DNA of 64,000 nucleotides. Source: Streptomyces sp. NBC_01750 (GTDB taxonomy: Bacteria > Actinomycetota > Actinomycetes > Streptomycetales > Streptomycetaceae). The position numbers were made by a program, and so were the translations under genes. Where the stretch lies: contig NZ_CP109137.1 of assembly GCF_035918095.1 (NCBI RefSeq), positions 2,916,001-2,980,000 on the forward strand, given 5' to 3'. Below are positions 53,004 to 63,749 of the stretch, one piece after another (the stretch's first letter is position 1; each line of letters opens with the position of its first letter). The notes below the pieces were generated by a model, which was not told the DNA's origin, did not search any database, and saw nothing but the letters and a program-made list of their open reading frames with translations.

Positions 53004-55094
53004 TCAGACCCGCGCGGCCGGTTCGCCGGCGCGCACCGCATCCTGCGGCGGGACCAACCCCTCGGGCCCGCACGACAGTCGGCCCGGCCACCACACCCGG
53101 CGGCCCAGCAGCAGGCTCGCCGACGTCACCAAGTACGTGCGGACCAGGAATGTGTCCAGCAGGACGCCGACCGCGACCACGAAGCCCATCTCGACCATCG
53201 TCACCAGCGGCAGGTTCATCAGCACCGAGAACGTCGCCGCCAGCACGATGCCCGCCGAGGCGATGACGCCGCCCGTCGTGCGCAGCGCCGTCAGCGCCGC
53301 GGCCGCCGGTTCCGCACCGGACAGGGACTCCTCGCGCATCCGGTGCATCAGGAAGATGCCGTAGTCGACACCGAGCGCGACCAGGAATACGAACGACAGC
53401 AGCGGCAGCCCGGGGTCGACGCCGGAGAAGCCGAAGACCGGTCCGAAGACCAGCCCACCCAGGCCCGTCGCCGCGCCCCACACCGCGACCACCGCGACGA
53501 CGAGGATCAGCGGCGCGACGATGCTGCGCAGCAAGGCGACAAGGATCAGCAGGACCGCGACGAGGACCAGCGGGACGACGACCTTCCGGTCCCGCAGGTT
53601 GGTGTCGTCCAGGTCGAGCTGCTGGGCGCTCGGCCCGCCGACGTATGAACCCTCCAGGCCCGCACGCAGCGCCTTGATCGTCGCGGTCTCGCCGGCCGTC
53701 TCCGGCGCGTTTGTCGCGAAGACGGCGAGCTCGGTCCAGCCGTCCGCGCCGCGCCCCCGTGTCACGGCGGCCACGCCCTCCGTCGCACGGGCATCGGCCA
53801 CCGCCTCGTCCGCGCCGGACGTGGGTGTGATCACGCTGATCGGCCGGCTGCTGCGGTTCGGATACGCGTCCGCCAGCGTCCGCATCGCGGTCACCGACTC
53901 GGGCCGGTCGGTGAAGCTGTCCTCCTGCTTGAGCGTGCCCGGCAGACCGAGCACGCCGAACGCCAGCGCCCCGAGCAGCACCGCTCCCGAGGCGAGCACG
54001 ACGACCGGCCTGCGCCCCGCGGAGCTGCCCATCGCTGCGAAGAGCGAGCGGCGCTGCTTCGGCTCGCTCCCGTACGCCGGCACCAGCGGCCAGAACACCC
54101 TGCGGCCGAGCAGTACAAGTACCGCCGGCAGCAGTGTCATCATCGCCGCCAGCGCGCACACCACGCCCAGCGCGCCGACCGGACCGAGCCCGCGCGCGCT
54201 GTTGAGGTCGGCGGCCAGCAGGCACAGCAGCCCGGCCGCGACGGTCCCGGACGAGGCGAGGACGGCGGGCCCGCAGCCACGCAGGGCGGCGCCCATCGCG
54301 TCGTACGGCTGCCGGACACGGCGCAGCTCCTCGCGGTACCGGGCGACGAGCAGCAGCGCGTAGTCGGTGCCCGCGCCGAAGACGAGGACGGTCATGATCC
54401 CGGCGCTCTGGCTGGTGACCGTCAGGTCGAATCCCTGGACGAGGCCGTAGATCAGGGCCCTTGTGGTCAGCGCGGCGACGCCGACGACGAGCAGCGGGAC
54501 CGCCCACAGGAACGGGCTGCGGTAGGTGAGGATCAGCAGGACCGCGACGACGAGCACAGTCGCGATCATCAGCGTGCCGTCGATGGAGTCGAAGACCTCG
54601 CTCATGTCGGTCTGCAGGGCACTGGACCCGCCGACGTCGACGCTCAGCCCGCCGGCGCCACTCACGGCCTCCCGTATGCCCTCGACGAAGGCGGTACGCG
54701 CCTCCTCGTCGTCACCGGGCTCGGTGGTCGACACCGGGAACATCAGCGTCGTGCCGTCCTTGGACGGGACCCCCACGGGCCGCTGCCCGCCCGTGAGTTG
54801 ATGGGTGGAGGCGATCCCGGCGACCTGCCGGTCCACCGTGACACGGTCGGCGGCCGTCAGCCCGCCGTCCCGGTGGTACACGAGGACGAGCTCGGTGGAT
54901 TCGCCGCCGGGCAGCTTCTGCTGGATCTTCGCGACCTGGGTGGAGTCCGCGTCCGCCGGCAGATAGTCCACGACGTTGTCGCGCTGCACGTCGCCGAGCT
55001 TGCCCGCGAAGGGGCCGGCGAGCGCGATGACGGCGATCCAGAACGCCAGCACCGCCCACGGCACGGCACGACGGCGTCTGTTCACGGGCCCCAT
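53004..55094 (-). CDS. MMPL-family RND transporter
   Basis: 696 aa. Two halves, each with one helix, a large extracellular loop and about five helices. AVPWAVLAFWIAVIALAGP is the first helix; GAGTDYALLLVARYREEL and VALGVDYGIFLMHRMREE are the paired MMPL motifs with the proton-relay Asp-Tyr. It exports lipids or drugs using the proton gradient. ATG 55094 has GGGGAG six bases upstream. The downstream kinase and regulator may control it. Confidence 0.94.
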   Translation of the reverse strand: MGPVNRRRRAVPWAVLAFWIAVIALAGPFAGKLGDVQRDNVVDYLPADADSTQVAKIQQKLPGGESTELVLVYHRDGGLTAADRVTVDRQVAGIASTHQLTGGQRPVGVPSKDGTTLMFPVSTTEPGDDEEARTAFVEGIREAVSGAGGLSVDVGGSSALQTDMSEVFDSIDGTLMIATVLVVAVLLILTYRSPFLWAVPLLVVGVAALTTRALIYGLVQGFDLTVTSQSAGIMTVLVFGAGTDYALLLVARYREELRRVRQPYDAMGAALRGCGPAVLASSGTVAAGLLCLLAADLNSARGLGPVGALGVVCALAAMMTLLPAVLVLLGRRVFWPLVPAYGSEPKQRRSLFAAMGSSAGRRPVVVLASGAVLLGALAFGVLGLPGTLKQEDSFTDRPESVTAMRTLADAYPNRSSRPISVITPTSGADEAVADARATEGVAAVTRGRGADGWTELAVFATNAPETAGETATIKALRAGLEGSYVGGPSAQQLDLDDTNLRDRKVVVPLVLVAVLLILVALLRSIVAPLILVVAVVAVWGAATGLGGLVFGPVFGFSGVDPGLPLLSFVFLVALGVDYGIFLMHRMREESLSGAEPAAAALTALRTTGGVIASAGIVLAATFSVLMNLPLVTMVEMGFVVAVGVLLDTFLVRTYLVTSASLLLGRRVWWPGRLSCGPEGLVPPQDAVRAGEPAARV

Positions 55095-55316
55095 GGGTGT
55101 CTCCCCTTCGTCACGGGTGTCCGGTGTCGGACTCCGTGACCAGGCTCCCGCCGGAAAGTGCGCGATTCCTCGCGCGGGCGGGCGAGATGAGGGCTACTGC
55201 GCTGGGTGGCCCCGGCCCGGTTCTACTCCCGAGGGAGTACGGGCGGGGAGTGCGGACCGGGCAGGGGGCCGGGAGTACGAGCCGGGCGCACCGGCCGGGG
55301 GTGGGCGCCGGGCGTA

Positions 55317-56009
55317 CTAGAAAGGCGTACGCGCCGCCGCCAGCAGCCGCGTCGTGTCGTCCGCGCACAGCTGCAGCGCCGCGCCGACCGTCGTCAGTAC
55401 CTCACGCTCCGCCGGGGTGTACGTGCCGTCCGCCAGGGCGATTCTCGCGCCCTGCAGCAGGATCGACTCCCGGCCTGCCGGGGCCAGATGAGGCGCGAGC
55501 GGCTCCAGCGCCTCATGGAGCTCGATGGCGAGCGCGGCTCCGTACGGCCCGGTGTCGGTGACGAAGCGGCCGGTGTCCGCGGCGAGCGCCTCGATCAGCG
55601 CCGTCAGCTGGTCTTCGGTGCAGTCGTCGAGGCCGGCCGCGCGGACCGTGGCGACCGCGGTCTCGCGGACCGGGCGGGAGGAGGTGCCGCCGGAGGCGAG
55701 GACGGCGAGCGCGACGGTGTGCACGGCATCCCGGAGCATCGCGGAGAAACGGCTGGTGGTGGGGTGGTCGAGGGCGTCCATGCCGAAGTGGCTGTGGCAG
55801 GCGGCGCATTCGACGACCGGACCGGCCGCGCCGCGCGGCAGCAGCGGCACGCCGAGGAAGGTGAAGCGCCGACGGCCGGTGCGACGGCGGTAGTTGCGGT
55901 CGCCTCCGCAGTCGGAGCAGAAGAACTCTCCGTCGCCGATAGTGTTCCAAGAGGTATGAACGCCGCAGACCAGCACTTTTCGGCCGATTGGTCCTCGAGC
56001 TGGCTGCAC
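55317..56009 (-). CDS. TerB-like protein with zinc-ribbon N-terminus
   Basis: 230 aa. The N-terminal 80 residues have CGVHTSW, FFCSDCGGDRNYRRR and VVECAACHSHFG (zinc-ribbon-like CxxC pairs). The rest is a helical TerB-like domain (ALAVLASGGTSSRPVRETAVATV; LQGARIALADGTYTPAEREVL). TerB domains occur in tellurite-resistance and stress systems. GTG 56009 has GGAGG six bases upstream. Confidence 0.85.
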   Translation of the reverse strand: MQPARGPIGRKVLVCGVHTSWNTIGDGEFFCSDCGGDRNYRRRTGRRRFTFLGVPLLPRGAAGPVVECAACHSHFGMDALDHPTTSRFSAMLRDAVHTVALAVLASGGTSSRPVRETAVATVRAAGLDDCTEDQLTALIEALAADTGRFVTDTGPYGAALAIELHEALEPLAPHLAPAGRESILLQGARIALADGTYTPAEREVLTTVGAALQLCADDTTRLLAAARTPF

Positions 56010-56154
56010 GTCGCACCTCCGTAACGCTCCGGCAACATTGCCGCGTTGACGTGATGTTAGCCACATGCGTGATGTCACGTCAGCACCTCGGACGGCAGTA
56101 GGCCAGGACATGGCTGAAATCCTCGCCCTGCGGCCGGCCCCGAAGGCGGGCAAG

Positions 56155-56198
56155 ACCGCGCCTCCGGCCGCTCCCGAGGGAGCTGCCGGAGGCGCGGT
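56155..56198 (-). terminator. leuA terminator
   Basis: A perfect 13-bp outer stem (56155-56167 with 56186-56198) enclosing a smaller gctccc/gggagc stem, 23 bases past the leuA stop on the minus strand. Confidence 0.78.
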
Positions 56199-56220
56199 GA
56201 AGTTGACCCGGTGAAGCGTA

Positions 56221-58115
<1,895 letters not shown>

Positions 58116-58274
58116 GATGGGAAGCAGCCTAGCCGAGCACCGCGGGGATGGCGGTGGCGTATCAGTATGCGGGACACAATTCGGGTTACGGCTAAACGGT
58201 GACCGATCACTCCATTTCACTAATCATGGTGGCAACTAGTGACAGCGCCGTGACTCAATGCCACAGTCCCCCGC

Positions 58275-59342
58275 ATGGACGCCAACGCCCGCCGGGGCAA
58301 CCCGGTCTTCTGCACCATCGTGCCGCCGCATGTCCTCGACAAATTGGCCCGCGCCGAGGACCCCGCGATCGCCGAGCCCGCCGCCCGCACCCTGGAGCAC
58401 GACGCCCTCCAGCGCACCCGCCGCCGGATCACCACGGTCCGCGGCCTCACTCCGGGCGCGGCCCGCGCCGTGTCGGACAAGCCGCATCGCACGATCTACG
58501 ACGCCGGGCACGAGGAGACCGTGCCGGGCAGGAAGGTGCATTCCGAGAACGACAAGCCCGCCAAGGACGCCACGGTCAACCGCGCCCACGCGGGCCTCGG
58601 CGCGACCTTCGAGCTGTATCTGAAGGCGTACGGCCGTCACTCCATCGACGGCTCCGGCCTGCCGCTGAACGCGACCGTCCACTACGGCGAGAACTACGAC
58701 AACGCCTTCTGGGACGGCGAGCGGATGGTGTTCGGGGACGGCGACAACGATCTGTTCCTGGACTTCACGCTGCCCGTGGACGTGATCGGACACGAGCTCA
58801 CCCACGGTGTCACGCAGTACACGGCGAACCTCGAGTACTTCAGCCAGTCCGGTGCGCTGAACGAGTCCATGTCGGACGTCTTCGGCTCGCTGATCAAGCA
58901 GTACTCCCTCGGCCAGACCGCCGACCAGGCCGACTGGCTGATCGGCGCGGGCCTGCTGGGCCCCAATGTGACGGGCGTCGCGCTGCGCTCGATGAAGGAG
59001 CCGGGCACGGCGTACGACGACGACGTTCTCGGCAAGGACCCGCAGCCGGCGACGATGGAGGACTACGTCAGAACCGGTCGCGACAACGGCGGCGTGCACA
59101 TCAACTCGGGGATCCCGAACCACGCCTTCTACCTGGTCGCCACCGCGCTGGGCGGCAATGCGTGGGAGCGGGCGGGCCAGATCTGGTACGACGTCCTGAC
59201 CGGCGGCGAGCTCTCCAAGACCGCGCAGTTCACCGAATTCGCCGGCCTCTCGGTGGCCGCGGCCCGCTCGCGCTTCGGCGACGGCGAGGAGCAGGAGGCG
59301 CTGCTGAAGGCGTGGTCCCAGGTCGGGGTGAGTACCAACTGA
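58275..59342 (+). CDS. Protealysin-like M4 metalloprotease
   Basis: 355 aa thermolysin-fold protease without a signal peptide. Zinc/catalytic motif VIGHELTHGVTQYT near residue 172, the third ligand in GALNESMSDVFG, and GGVHINSGIPNHAFYL near 276. A short propeptide (residues 1-50, with NPVFCTIVPPHVLDKLA containing the protealysin-type N-terminal signature) replaces the long FTP propeptide. Protealysin-type enzymes can be cytoplasmic. The downstream gene encodes an emfourin-like inhibitor. Confidence 0.93.
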   Translation: MDANARRGNPVFCTIVPPHVLDKLARAEDPAIAEPAARTLEHDALQRTRRRITTVRGLTPGAARAVSDKPHRTIYDAGHEETVPGRKVHSENDKPAKDATVNRAHAGLGATFELYLKAYGRHSIDGSGLPLNATVHYGENYDNAFWDGERMVFGDGDNDLFLDFTLPVDVIGHELTHGVTQYTANLEYFSQSGALNESMSDVFGSLIKQYSLGQTADQADWLIGAGLLGPNVTGVALRSMKEPGTAYDDDVLGKDPQPATMEDYVRTGRDNGGVHINSGIPNHAFYLVATALGGNAWERAGQIWYDVLTGGELSKTAQFTEFAGLSVAAARSRFGDGEEQEALLKAWSQVGVSTN

Positions 59343-59367
59343 GCCGTTCTCGTACTAGACAGGACCC

Positions 59368-59634
59368 ATGCGTATCCAGGTAAGGCGCACGGGAGGGTTC
59401 GCCGGCATCGAGCGGTCCGCGGAGGTGGACACCTCGGGGCGGACCGATGCGGGTACCTGGCGTGCCCTGGCCGAGCAGGCGATGGCCGACGGCCGGGGCA
59501 CGCCACCGGCCGGAGTGCCGGACGGGTTCAGCTACCGGATCACGGTGGACGGGCGCAGTGTCCACTGCGCGGATCCCCGGCTGTCCGACGCGCAGCGGCA
59601 GCTGATCTCGCGTGTCCTCAAGGAAGGTTCCTGA
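59368..59634 (+). CDS. Emfourin-like protease inhibitor
   Basis: 88 aa. It begins MRIQVRRTGGFAGIERSAEV, then a TGTW-like TWRALAEQAM helix and FSYRITVDGRSVHCADPRL, which matches emfourin (protealin) inhibitors of protealysin-like M4 proteases. It starts 25 bases after the protease stop on the same strand. It probably binds the active site of the neighbour and protects the cell. Assignment rests on size, position and partial motif memory. Confidence 0.8.
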   Translation: MRIQVRRTGGFAGIERSAEVDTSGRTDAGTWRALAEQAMADGRGTPPAGVPDGFSYRITVDGRSVHCADPRLSDAQRQLISRVLKEGS

Positions 59635-59671
59635 CCGGGCAAAGGCGGACGCGGACGCGGATGCGGCCCGG

Positions 59672-60613
59672 TCAGAAACCGAGCTTGCGCAGCTGCTTCG
59701 GGTCCCGCTGCCAGTCCTTCGCGACCTTCACATGGAGATCCAGGAAGACCGGCGTGCCCAGTAGCGCCTCGATGTGCTTGCGCGACTTCGTGCCGACCTC
59801 CTTCAGGCGCTTGCCCTTCGGGCCGATGATGATGCCCTTCTGGCTCGGGCGCTCGATGTAGAGGTTCGCGTGGATGTCCAGCAGCGGCTTGTCCGCCGGG
59901 CGGTCCTCGCGCGGCAGCATCTCCTCGACCACCACCGCGATCGAGTGCGGCAGCTCGTCCCGTACGCCCTCCAGCGCGGCCTCACGGATCAGTTCCGCGA
60001 CCATGACCTGCTCGGGCTCGTCCGTGAGGTCGCCCTCCGGGTAGAGCGTCGGGCCCTCCGGGAGCAGCGGGATCAGCAGGTCGGCCACCAACTGGACCTG
60101 CTTGCCGCCGAGTGCCGAGACCGGGACGATCTCCGCCCACTCCATGCCCAGCTCCTTGCCGATCCGGTCGATCGCGATCAGTTGCTCGGCGAGGGTCCTG
60201 GAGTCGACCAGGTCGGTCTTGGTGACGATCGCGACCTTCGGGGTCTTCTTGATGCCCGCGAGCTCCTTGGCGATGAAGCGGTCGCCGGGGCCGAGCTTCT
60301 GGTCGGCGGGCAGGCAGAAGCCGATCACGTCGACCTCGGCCCAGGTGGTGCGTACGACGTCGTTGAGACGCTCGCCGAGCAGCGTGCGCGGCTTGTGCAG
60401 GCCCGGGGTGTCCACCAGGATCAGCTGGGCCTCGGGGCGGTGCACGATGCCGCGTACGGTGTGCCTGGTCGTCTGCGGCCGGTTGGAGGTGATCGCCACC
60501 TTCTGGCCTACCAGAGCGTTCGTGAGGGTGGACTTGCCCGCGTTGGGGCGGCCGACGAAGCAGGCGAAGCCGGCCCGGTGCGGGACGTTGTTCTCTTGGG
60601 TACGAGCGCTCAT
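59672..60613 (-). CDS. era: GTPase Era
   Basis: 313 aa. G1 GRPNAGKST, G2 TT, G3 DTPG (ILVDTPGLHKPRTLLG), G4 TKTD, G5 SALGG, and a C-terminal KH domain ending GIIIGPKGKRLKEVGTKSR. It binds 16S rRNA and helps 30S maturation. ATG 60613 is chosen; ATG 60622 with AGGGA just before it would add three residues. It lies 20 bases after the DUF916 gene, so the two may be co-transcribed. Confidence 0.96.
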   Translation of the reverse strand: MSARTQENNVPHRAGFACFVGRPNAGKSTLTNALVGQKVAITSNRPQTTRHTVRGIVHRPEAQLILVDTPGLHKPRTLLGERLNDVVRTTWAEVDVIGFCLPADQKLGPGDRFIAKELAGIKKTPKVAIVTKTDLVDSRTLAEQLIAIDRIGKELGMEWAEIVPVSALGGKQVQLVADLLIPLLPEGPTLYPEGDLTDEPEQVMVAELIREAALEGVRDELPHSIAVVVEEMLPREDRPADKPLLDIHANLYIERPSQKGIIIGPKGKRLKEVGTKSRKHIEALLGTPVFLDLHVKVAKDWQRDPKQLRKLGF

Positions 60614-60633
60614 GGCGCCCATTGTCCCTGATG

Positions 60634-61620
60634 TCACGAGCCCTCGGGTACGCGCGCCCTCACCCGCCGCACTCTGGCCCACACTCCGGCCCCCAGCAGG
60701 CCGGCCGCCAGCACCACCGCGACCAGCCACGGCAGCGCGAAGAAGGAGGTTCCGGCCGACTCGCGGACGTCCCGTGCGCTGGCTGTGAGTCTGACCTCGC
60801 CCCATTCGAGCTGGGGTGCTCCCGCCCAGCGTTCGGTGAGGCGGATCTTCTGACGCGGCAGCAGCTCGGCGGGGATCGTCTTCAGATCGCGGTTGAGCAG
60901 ATCGCGGCCGAAGAGGCCTTCTGCCTTGAGGGCGACCTTGGGGTTGAGCGTGACATTGCCGCGGTTGTAGAGGGTGTACGAGATGAGCGCACTGCTCTCG
61001 CCGGTGCCGGGTACCAGAGGCTGCTCGTGGGTGAGCGTGACGTTCTCGACCGAGAGTGCGGGGACGGTGGGGCCGTTCACCCGCAGATAGATGCGCGCGC
61101 CGACCGCCTGCTGGATGCCGACGGCGAGCGGGCCCGTCGAGGGGTTGATGTGCTCGTCGAGGGCGACCAGGGCGCCGGGATGGTCACCGGGTTCGGCGTC
61201 CTCGGGGACGTTCATGGTGTAGGGCACGGTGACCGAGCTGTTCCCCGGGACGGTGACGCGGTCGCGCTCGGGCTTCGCCCAGGCGCCGACGCCGCGCTGC
61301 TTCTCCTTCAGGGTGCGTACGGCGAAGCCGCCGTCCCGTTCGGTGTTGTACGCGTCGGCGGCGTACAGCCGGAACGTCAGGGGGGCGGCGGTCTTGTTGG
61401 TGACCGTGACCTGATCGGTGAGGGTCGCGCCGGGGTCGGCCGAGAGGTAGAAGCACGGGCGCCGGCCCGGTTCGGCGGGGGTCCCCCCGGCGGAGCGAGG
61501 GGGAGAGGCGGGATAGACGGACCAGTTGCCGTTGTCGGCGGCGTGGGCAGCCGGGCTGCCGTACGCGCCGTGCAGCAGCGCGACCAGGACCGGCAGCAGG
61601 ATGACGTACAGCTTGCGCAT
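60634..61620 (-). CDS. DUF916-like secreted protein with C-terminal membrane anchor
   Basis: 328 aa. A Sec signal peptide (MRKLYVILLPVLVALLHGAYG...AHA), two Ig-like beta domains resembling DUF916/WxL-interacting proteins (TLTDQVTVTNKTAAPLTFRL; SSVTVPYTMNVPEDAEPGDHP), and a terminal helix LPWLVAVVLAAGLLGAGVW followed by Arg-rich tail. In Firmicutes these proteins bind peptidoglycan and partner WxL proteins. The neighbour upstream is WxL-like. Confidence 0.85.
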   Translation of the reverse strand: MRKLYVILLPVLVALLHGAYGSPAAHAADNGNWSVYPASPPRSAGGTPAEPGRRPCFYLSADPGATLTDQVTVTNKTAAPLTFRLYAADAYNTERDGGFAVRTLKEKQRGVGAWAKPERDRVTVPGNSSVTVPYTMNVPEDAEPGDHPGALVALDEHINPSTGPLAVGIQQAVGARIYLRVNGPTVPALSVENVTLTHEQPLVPGTGESSALISYTLYNRGNVTLNPKVALKAEGLFGRDLLNRDLKTIPAELLPRQKIRLTERWAGAPQLEWGEVRLTASARDVRESAGTSFFALPWLVAVVLAAGLLGAGVWARVRRVRARVPEGS

Positions 61621-61719
61621 GTGGGGAGCCCCCAGGGACGTAGCGGTGCCGGGGAGGTTCGGACGGGCCGACCGGGTGCGCGCCCGGCCCGCCGTTCGTG
61701 TTTCTTCGGCTCGGTTCGC

Positions 61720-63075
61720 CTAGGTGAGCGTGAGGGTCAGCACGCCGGAGTACGCGCCGGGCGCGGTGTACGCCGGTACGTCCAGTGAGACCTTCGCGTC
61801 CACGGTGAACTCGCCTCCGGTGAGTGCCCCGTTGGGCGTGGAGGCGAGGGTCGCGCCCGCGCTGCCGACCGGTCCGGCGGAGCCGGCCGCACAGGTGCTG
61901 GGACTGCCCTGCTTGGTGGTGCAGGCCGGCGTCCAGCCGAGTCTGGCGGCGTCGATCTTCCCGCCGGGCCCGGTGAAGTCGGTGACCTTGCCGGTCAGGG
62001 ACCAGCCCGCGGGGCCGCCGCGGAAGTCCTTGACCGTCACCGTCTTCAGATCGCCGGTGGCTGCCCCGCCCTTGCCGAAGTCGACCGCCGACATCTGGAC
62101 GGTGTCACCCGCCTGGGACATGGACAACGTGCCTGCCGCGACGGAGGCGTTGAGCTTCTGGCTGTTGCCGGGCAGAGGCGTGTCGTCGATGACGGTGTAC
62201 GCCGCCGGGCCGGCGCCCTTCTCCGCCGACCAGGCACTGCCTTCGTACGCGACAATGCCGGTGGTCGCCTTGTTGTTGACCTTGAGCTGCGCGGTGAAGC
62301 CGCCCGTGGCGTCGGCCTTGAGGGCCGCCCTGTCGGCTGTCTCGGCCGCTCCGGCCCGTCCGACGACGGTGATGTCGGCGAGCGGACTGAACTTCGCGCC
62401 GGTGACGGTGACCGGGTCACCGGGCTTGCCGGAGGCCGTGGCGAGCTGGATGGTGCGCTCGTTGGCTCCCGGTACGTCCGTCGCGACGACCGTCTGGGAG
62501 ACGGGCGCCGGCGGATTGATGACCGTACAGGGGGTGTCCAGCTCCATGATGTAGCTGGTGTGGATGTTGTAGTCGCCGGGCGAGAGGGTGATCGAGCCGG
62601 GCGCGGCGACCGTGAAGGTGCCGGTCATCGAGAACGGCGGGAACGCTCCCTTGCCCGGGACGGGCGGGTTCTTCTTGGGGCCGGTGACCGTGACGCTGCC
62701 GGCCTGGGCGCCGCCGAGGGTGACCTTGCCGCTGGGCGTCATGATGTCGGCCGGAAGCGCGAGGTCGACCGGGTTGCTGGCGGCCGGCTTCGTGACCGTG
62801 TACGTGACCTTGACGGTGTCGCCCACCTTGGGGGCGGCGTTGTCGACGGTGATCTCGGCGGTCGTGGTGCCGTCGATGGGCGGGATGCCGGCGATGGGCG
62901 GCGGTACGCAGTGGGTCGCGAAGTCCACCGGTGCGGAAGCGGCGGCCATCGCGTTCGCGGGTGCGGCGAGCGATGCCGCGCCCGCGACCAGGGCGAGGGA
63001 CCCCAGTGCGGCGGTCCACCGTCGCCTGCGGTCGGTGGATCTTCGGTTGGCGGATCTTCGGGCGGCTGTAGCCAT
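61720..63075 (-). CDS. Secreted WxL-like surface protein
   Basis: 451 aa. A basic start and signal peptide end near ANAMAAASA; there follow Ig-like repeats (DTVKVTYTVTKPAASNPVDL; GDPVTVTGAKFSPLADITVV) and a C-terminal beta domain ending YTAPGAYSGVLTLTLT, which resembles WxL domains although the Trp-x-Leu signature itself is not obvious. ATG 63075 has AGAAGGGGG six bases upstream. It lies 99 bases before the DUF916-like gene, and the two probably act together at the surface. Confidence 0.8.
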   Translation of the reverse strand: MATAARRSANRRSTDRRRRWTAALGSLALVAGAASLAAPANAMAAASAPVDFATHCVPPPIAGIPPIDGTTTAEITVDNAAPKVGDTVKVTYTVTKPAASNPVDLALPADIMTPSGKVTLGGAQAGSVTVTGPKKNPPVPGKGAFPPFSMTGTFTVAAPGSITLSPGDYNIHTSYIMELDTPCTVINPPAPVSQTVVATDVPGANERTIQLATASGKPGDPVTVTGAKFSPLADITVVGRAGAAETADRAALKADATGGFTAQLKVNNKATTGIVAYEGSAWSAEKGAGPAAYTVIDDTPLPGNSQKLNASVAAGTLSMSQAGDTVQMSAVDFGKGGAATGDLKTVTVKDFRGGPAGWSLTGKVTDFTGPGGKIDAARLGWTPACTTKQGSPSTCAAGSAGPVGSAGATLASTPNGALTGGEFTVDAKVSLDVPAYTAPGAYSGVLTLTLT

Positions 63076-63150
63076 GATTGCCCCCTTCTGAGGAATGCTG
63101 GGGGCCATTGACGTGGGACTGCCGAAAGAAGTCAATGGAATCGAAATGCG

Positions 63151-63179
63151 GTATCTGATGACCCATCAGATACTGTCAA
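63151..63179 (-). promoter_or_regulatory. Promoter with perfect 23-bp palindrome
   Basis: gtatctgatg-acc-catcagatac, 10-bp perfect arms (63151-63173), directly next to a perfect minus-strand -35 TTGACA (63174-63179). An 18-base spacer then leads to GATACC as a poor -10. The palindrome fills the spacer and -10, so a bound regulator would block the WxL gene 76 bases downstream. Confidence 0.6.
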
Positions 63180-63344
63180 GATCCGCGTCTCCGCAGGCCG
63201 GAAGGGGAATCGGCACCACCGGATCGATGACGCCGATTCCTGTCACAGTGGTGCTGTCATGTGATGGGGCCGTAGCGCACCCGCCGCCCGCGAACGAGGC
63301 GCCGGCTCGGCGGGGAGCAGCGGCCCGTTCCCCGGGCCGTGACG

Positions 63345-63749
63345 TCAGACGCCCGCGACGCTCCGGCGCTTGCGGAACCGGTCGGCCATGAGCGCCGCCT
63401 GGACAGCCACGTACAGCGTGCCGAGCACACCGACCGCAAGATCGAGCCAATCGGCGCCACGGCCGAGCGCCAGGCTCCGTACCGCGGCTCCGCCCAGCCA
63501 CAGCGAGAGCGACGCCAGCAGCACGCTCGCGACCGCCTGAGCGGTGCGCGCCGCGCGCTCGCGTCCGTAGCCCTTCAGCAGCTCGCCGGCGGCGAAGGCG
63601 ACCACCGCGAAGGGCCAGACATCCATCGCCTCCACAGCTCCTGTGAGGGCGCCCTCGACGAGGTTGCCGGCCCCGACGGTGCCGGCACCCGCCAGTGCGA
63701 TCCAGGCGAACACCCGCTGACGTCGCGCTCGTTTCGGAGCGCCGCGCAT
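63345..63749 (-). CDS. Small membrane protein of unknown function
   Basis: 134 aa with about four hydrophobic segments (VFAWIALAGAGTVGAGNLVEG; VWPFAVVAFAAGELL; AVASVLLASLSLWLGGAAV; LDLAVGVLGTLYVAVQAAL). The ATG shares its A with the stop of the upstream cytidine-deaminase-like gene (TGATG), so they are coupled. No family recognised. Confidence 0.75.
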   Translation of the reverse strand: MRGAPKRARRQRVFAWIALAGAGTVGAGNLVEGALTGAVEAMDVWPFAVVAFAAGELLKGYGRERAARTAQAVASVLLASLSLWLGGAAVRSLALGRGADWLDLAVGVLGTLYVAVQAALMADRFRKRRSVAGV

